In this document: piece by piece, positions 13,020 to 15,646 of the stretch | Position numbering within the stretch: the stretch's first letter is position 1 | Layout of the letters: each line of letters starts with the position of its first letter | Source: an uncultured Clostridia bacterium | Lineage (GTDB): Bacteria > Bacillota > Clostridia > Oscillospirales > Ruminococcaceae | Length of the DNA: 15,646 bases | Assembly: GCA_947385505.1 (NCBI GenBank) | Contig: CANDLP010000014.1 | Span: forward strand, 1 to 15,646 | Direction: 5' to 3' | The notes under the pieces: model-generated | What the model saw: only the letters and a program-made list of their open reading frames with translations | What the model was told of the DNA's origin: nothing | Database searches by the model: none | Made by a program: the position numbers and the translations under genes

Positions 13020-13622
13020 CGCCCAAGCCTGAAATTCCGGATCCGGAAAGAACATCGGATCTCCCAGATATGTGATGTCAACATAAGCCTTCTGCACAAT
13101 ATCAAAGGTGACCGTGCCCCTTTCAAGCTGGTAAGGCACTATCTCGGTATTCTCCCAATCTATGTTGACTTCCGTGGGGTGCTGAGTTATATCAGTCTCG
13201 CCCTTATTTAACGTCATTTCCGGAGCAACCTCGGGATAAAAGGCAATATTGGCGTCTACCGGCTCGTTTTTCTGCAAAAACTCCTGTTTTTTTATCTCAG
13301 ACGGGGGAGTACGGTTCATTTCAACCATGTTCCCCTGCTGAACTATCCGTCTTGTGGCTTCGTCAGCCACCTGATAACCCTTGTCGACAAACATTTTTAT
13401 AAATGTTTTGTCCCGAAGCTTGCCAAGTCCCATGCTTTCCCAGCATGCGGTGGTATCCACCTCGATAATCCCTTTGGTAGTGTGCACCTCCAGCCCGCCC
13501 AAATCGGTGTCCTGACGGATAAAAGTCTGCTCCGTTCCCGGATTTACCATTCGGGGGTGCTTTATGTTGGTATTCATTATGGTGTCTTGTATATTGTAGC
13601 TTAGTAAGTTAAAGCCTACCAT
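13017..13622 (-). CDS. DUF6470-family protein (YviE-like) in the flagellar operon
   Basis: This 201-residue protein has the DUF6470/YviE pattern. A short beta-rich N-terminal stretch (GLEVHTTKGIIEVDTTA) comes first, then a helix-rich middle (WESMGLGKLRDKTFIKMFVD, ATRRIVQQGN) and a C-terminal series of VNIDWENTEI, LERGTVTFDIVQKAYVDITYLG repeats reminiscent of the W-x-pattern of the family. Its function is unknown. Position supports the call: Bacillus yviE lies in the same place between flgL and fliW. The ATG at 13622 is preceded by AAAGGGGGCG about 10 nt upstream; an in-frame ATG at residue 16 is an alternative. Its stop is the first triplet of repeat copy B. Confidence 0.7.
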   Translation of the reverse strand: MVGFNLLSYNIQDTIMNTNIKHPRMVNPGTEQTFIRQDTDLGGLEVHTTKGIIEVDTTACWESMGLGKLRDKTFIKMFVDKGYQVADEATRRIVQQGNMVEMNRTPPSEIKKQEFLQKNEPVDANIAFYPEVAPEMTLNKGETDITQHPTEVNIDWENTEIVPYQLERGTVTFDIVQKAYVDITYLGDPMFFPDPEFQAWA

Positions 13623-13695
13623 AATATTACGCCCCCTTTTTAATTTTTTTGCTTTAAATTTTACTTAAAAGCTGAATAGCTGCTTTTCCGTATTA

Positions 13696-15012
13696 TCAGC
13701 TTATAAACTGGAATATTGACTGAGGAATAACCGAGCCGCTCATCTGAAGAGTAGCCGAATAAATGCTTCCCAACATTTTCCATGTTGTTGTTTCGGAAGG
13801 AAGGTCGGTGGATTCCAAATCGTTCTGACGTCCCGTAAGAGTTTCAAGGTTATTGGTAATACGCTCCTGGTTGAACTCAATAAATTTTGTGCTGTTGCCT
13901 ATATCCGCGAGAGTGAGAGAAACTTTGGTTTGCAGAGAATAAATGTGGTCGGCGTAGCGGGCTATTTCGGCGCCGTCGCCGGTTCTTATTATCTGAGCGG
14001 CGTCCATTATGCTCTGGATAATATTGTTGGAATAAGCCTTACCCTGATTCTCAACGGAAAGCGCGTGTCCGCCGTTTGCGGCAAGGTCGCTTTTATCGGT
14101 AATCTTTATCTGCTTGCCGTTAAGTTCGTTTACAATTGTTCCGTGTTCGTAAAGAGAGATTTTGCCTTTGAAGTCGTCTACGGCGTTAAGCGCATCATTT
14201 ATGTTCTTTCTGGTCGTCTCCGCGTCTGCGCCGCCTTTAAACGAAATAGTGTATTTCTGAATCTTGTCGCCGTCGTTGCCTACTGCCATTTCAAAAGAAT
14301 AATCAACTCCGTCCTCGATCTCTTCAAGGTCGATAAAGGAGGTGGTGGGCTGTTTGCCGCAGCCTGTTGCCTTAACGCCGTTAAAGGTAATTTCAAGCGC
14401 AGACTGTTCGTCTATTCTTCCGTCGGCTCCTATAGTCATTCCCAGACCTATGTCGCAGTAGGAAGAAAAAGCCTGAGGGAACATTTCGGGATCGCTGTAA
14501 TTATCCACAGGCACTCCGTTGTAAGTTACGACAGCCCCCGTGGCGTTCTTTTCTATGGCAAACGCCTTATAGTCATTGTTTACTCCGCCGAATATCCTTC
14601 TGTCGGCAACAACAAGGTTCATCAGACGGTTAATCTCATCAGCGTATTCCTCAACGCCGGTAGCTATCATCTCCAACTGGTCGGGAGCATGAGTATGAGC
14701 ATCGTTGTTGGTGCCGTTAGCCGCCTCAATACATTTTTCATATGTGGTCTGGATAATCTCGGATATGGCCATTATGGAAGATTCGGCTGACGCGTAAATG
14801 GTATCGGCGGTCTTAAGATTTTCCTGATAATTGTTAAGGTTGGCTATCGCTTTCCTTACTCTCATAGCGGAAGCCGCCTGTGCGGGGCATTCGCTGGCCT
14901 GCATAAACTGACGGTAAGAGGAAATCTTCTGTTCGGACTTATATTTAAGGGAATAACTGTTTTCAAGATTTTTTACGTAGTTGCGGGTAATGGTTGCGTT
15001 GGCTATTCTCAT
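13696..15012 (-). CDS. flgL: Flagellar hook-filament junction protein FlgL
   Basis: FlgL (HAP3) joins the filament to the hook through FlgK. The N-terminal flagellin-like domain (1-150) shows MRIANATITRNYVKNLENSY, helices with ASAMRVRKAIANLNNYQENL, and NRLMNLVVADRRIFGGVNND. The C-terminal domain (330-438) shows SLTLADIGNSTKFIEFNQER and DLPSETTTWKMLGSIYSATLQ. At 438 residues it is longer than the common ~300; the extra part, roughly 195-325, contains a segment (about 238-310) resembling modules in the FliD of this window. The ATG at 15012 follows GAAAGGAA. The 73-bp gap to the DUF6470 gene contains only a weak AAAAGC/GCTTTT stem. Confidence 0.92.
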   Translation of the reverse strand: MRIANATITRNYVKNLENSYSLKYKSEQKISSYRQFMQASECPAQAASAMRVRKAIANLNNYQENLKTADTIYASAESSIMAISEIIQTTYEKCIEAANGTNNDAHTHAPDQLEMIATGVEEYADEINRLMNLVVADRRIFGGVNNDYKAFAIEKNATGAVVTYNGVPVDNYSDPEMFPQAFSSYCDIGLGMTIGADGRIDEQSALEITFNGVKATGCGKQPTTSFIDLEEIEDGVDYSFEMAVGNDGDKIQKYTISFKGGADAETTRKNINDALNAVDDFKGKISLYEHGTIVNELNGKQIKITDKSDLAANGGHALSVENQGKAYSNNIIQSIMDAAQIIRTGDGAEIARYADHIYSLQTKVSLTLADIGNSTKFIEFNQERITNNLETLTGRQNDLESTDLPSETTTWKMLGSIYSATLQMSGSVIPQSIFQFIS

Positions 15013-15035
15013 AATTTGTTTTTCCTTTCAGTGTT

Positions 15036-15059
15036 CAATACCAATTCCTTTTTGAACTG
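15036..15059. repeat. Half copy of the 2777-2828 palindrome
   Basis: 15038-15059 matches 2775-2796 at 20 of 22 positions (ATACCAATTCCTTTTTGAAC versus ATACCAATCCCTTTTTGACC). The second arm is missing; only ATACC with GGTAT (15061-15065) can pair. It lies in the flgK-flgL gap upstream of the flgL ribosome binding site. The rest of that gap (15013-15133) shows nothing firm. Confidence 0.6.
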
Positions 15060-15133
15060 TGGTATCGGTATAAGTTTAAGCGTTTATAAACATTTCTTAG
15101 AAACAGGTTCTTATTTATATCTTTTTCTGCCGA

Positions 15134-15598
15134 TTATCTTCCCGCCAAGCCGGTATTGTTGATAAGTCTGTCAACGCATTCGTCCATTGTGGTCAGCATA
15201 CGGGAATTGGCGTTAAACCATTTCTGGTAATTCATCATATTTATGCCTTCTTCGGTTTCCGATACGCCGGAAATACTCTGTCTTGTATCAAGCAATGAGT
15301 TGGCATTGTCGGCATGAAGCTCATACTGCTCCTGATAATAGCTTATGCTTTCCGCAACGCGGTCGTCAACGAACAGGCAGTAATCGTAAATAGAGCCTTT
15401 AAATTCGCCCGCTCTGCCCACGGTGATCTCATTATCCAAACCGAGATAAATCGTGTTAACCTTATTGCCGTCCAACGAAAGCTCCCAATTGAAAGTATCT
15501 TTCTCTTCGTCGTATACGGGAGTTTTTCCTATCATTGTGGCTTCTTCCATCCACTCGTCGGATATTCTGATATTTGAGGCGGTTATAGGCTCGGTGCC
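15134..15598 (-). CDS. flgK: Flagellar hook-associated protein FlgK, C-terminal part (partial)
   Basis: The last 154 residues of FlgK (HAP1), which joins the hook to FlgL, are present. The open frame continues upstream of the first Met (15550) without a start. Codons 15551-15598 read TEPITASNIRISDEW, the typical FlgK C-terminal domain entry. The end shows the strong HAP signature: SLLDTRQSISGVSETEEGIN, MMNYQKWFNANSRMLTTMDE, CVDRLINNTGLAGR. Reading stops being biological at 15599, where adapter sequence begins, so the protein is truncated by the contig end and not by mutation. It is the most upstream gene seen of the minus-strand flagellar operon. Confidence 0.93.
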   Translation of the reverse strand, partial: GTEPITASNIRISDEWMEEATMIGKTPVYDEEKDTFNWELSLDGNKVNTIYLGLDNEITVGRAGEFKGSIYDYCLFVDDRVAESISYYQEQYELHADNANSLLDTRQSISGVSETEEGINMMNYQKWFNANSRMLTTMDECVDRLINNTGLAGR

Positions 15599-15646
15599 AG
15601 ATCGGAAGAGCGTCGTGTAGGGAAAGAGTGTGCACGGACGTGTAGA
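15599..15646. other. Illumina adapter read-through at the contig end (artefact)
   Basis: From 15599 the sequence reads AGATCGGAAGAGCGTCGTGT and continues through AGGGAAAGAGTGT to 15631, the standard Illumina TruSeq adapter. Eight bases follow (15632-15639, GCACGGAC), as an i5 index would, and then GTGTAGA, the start of the next adapter block. The layout matches a dual-index library exactly. Confidence 0.97.

Noticed and set aside
13930..14790. 286-codon plus-strand open frame opposite flgL
   Set aside because: It is a shadow of the flgL reading frame; it has no ribosome binding site and no recognisable domain.
15060..15095. Sigma-28-like promoter before flgL (TAAA-N13-ACCGATAC on the minus strand)
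   Set aside because: The spacer is 13 instead of about 15 and the -10 lacks the leading G and final T; not reliable.
1..15598. tRNA, rRNA, CRISPR array, transposase or phage gene
   Set aside because: I looked for cloverleaf, regularly spaced direct repeats and transposase motifs on both strands and saw none that held up.

Overview
The window looks like chromosomal DNA of a motile, Gram-positive-type anaerobe (Bacillota, class Clostridia, probably a gut or metagenome lineage). The reasons are strong AAGGAGG-type ribosome binding sites, the Bacillus/Clostridium-style order flgK-flgL-(YviE/DUF6470)-fliW-csrA ... fliD-fliS-(fliT position), and best family resemblances to Firmicutes proteins. The last 48 bases (15599-15646) are not biological. 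They match an Illumina adapter followed by an 8-base index and the start of the next adapter block, so the contig end is artificial and flgK is cut there.

Layout. (1) 1-2731, plus strand: the tail of an unidentified gene, a MmcQ/YjbR-like protein, an alpha/beta hydrolase of the monoacylglycerol-lipase type, then rimM and trmD, closely spaced or overlapping as one operon. (2) 2732-2848: the convergent gap, holding a perfect 20-bp palindrome flanked by GTTAT direct repeats. (3) 2849-7877, minus strand: an accessory region. In transcription order it has an amidohydrolase, a degenerate receiver-domain protein, a WYL regulator, a palindromic operator, a small GyrI-like protein, a ClbS/DfsB-like protein, a GNAT acetyltransferase and a larger GyrI-like protein. 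It is studded with small palindromic, MITE-like elements. ClbS and GyrI-like families both include members that inactivate cyclopropane-type DNA alkylators, so the group may be a genotoxin-protection cassette under the WYL regulator (inference). (4) 7996-15598, minus strand: a late flagellar operon: flgK (partial), flgL, a DUF6470/YviE-like gene, fliW, csrA, fliD (1028 aa, with a large charged insertion), fliS and a FliT/FlgN-like chaperone. Flagellin and flaG, often found between csrA and fliD, are absent here.

The most unusual non-coding signal is a roughly 115-nt repeat present twice (3714-3827 and 12904-13019). Each copy starts at or inside the stop-codon end of a minus-strand gene. Each folds into two hairpins, and three base pairs of one stem differ between the copies by compensatory changes. 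That suggests a structure-conserved mobile or RNA element. Two further TIR-bounded elements (3539-3713, 5047-5158) and a small palindrome with a half copy near flgL show that this genome carries several families of short dispersed repeats.

How the parts work together: RimM and TrmD serve ribosome maturation and tRNA modification. FlgK and FlgL join hook to filament, FliD caps the filament, and FliS and the FliT/FlgN-like protein are export chaperones. FliW and CsrA form the post-transcriptional switch that couples flagellin level to its translation. No tRNA, rRNA, CRISPR array, transposase or phage gene was recognised.
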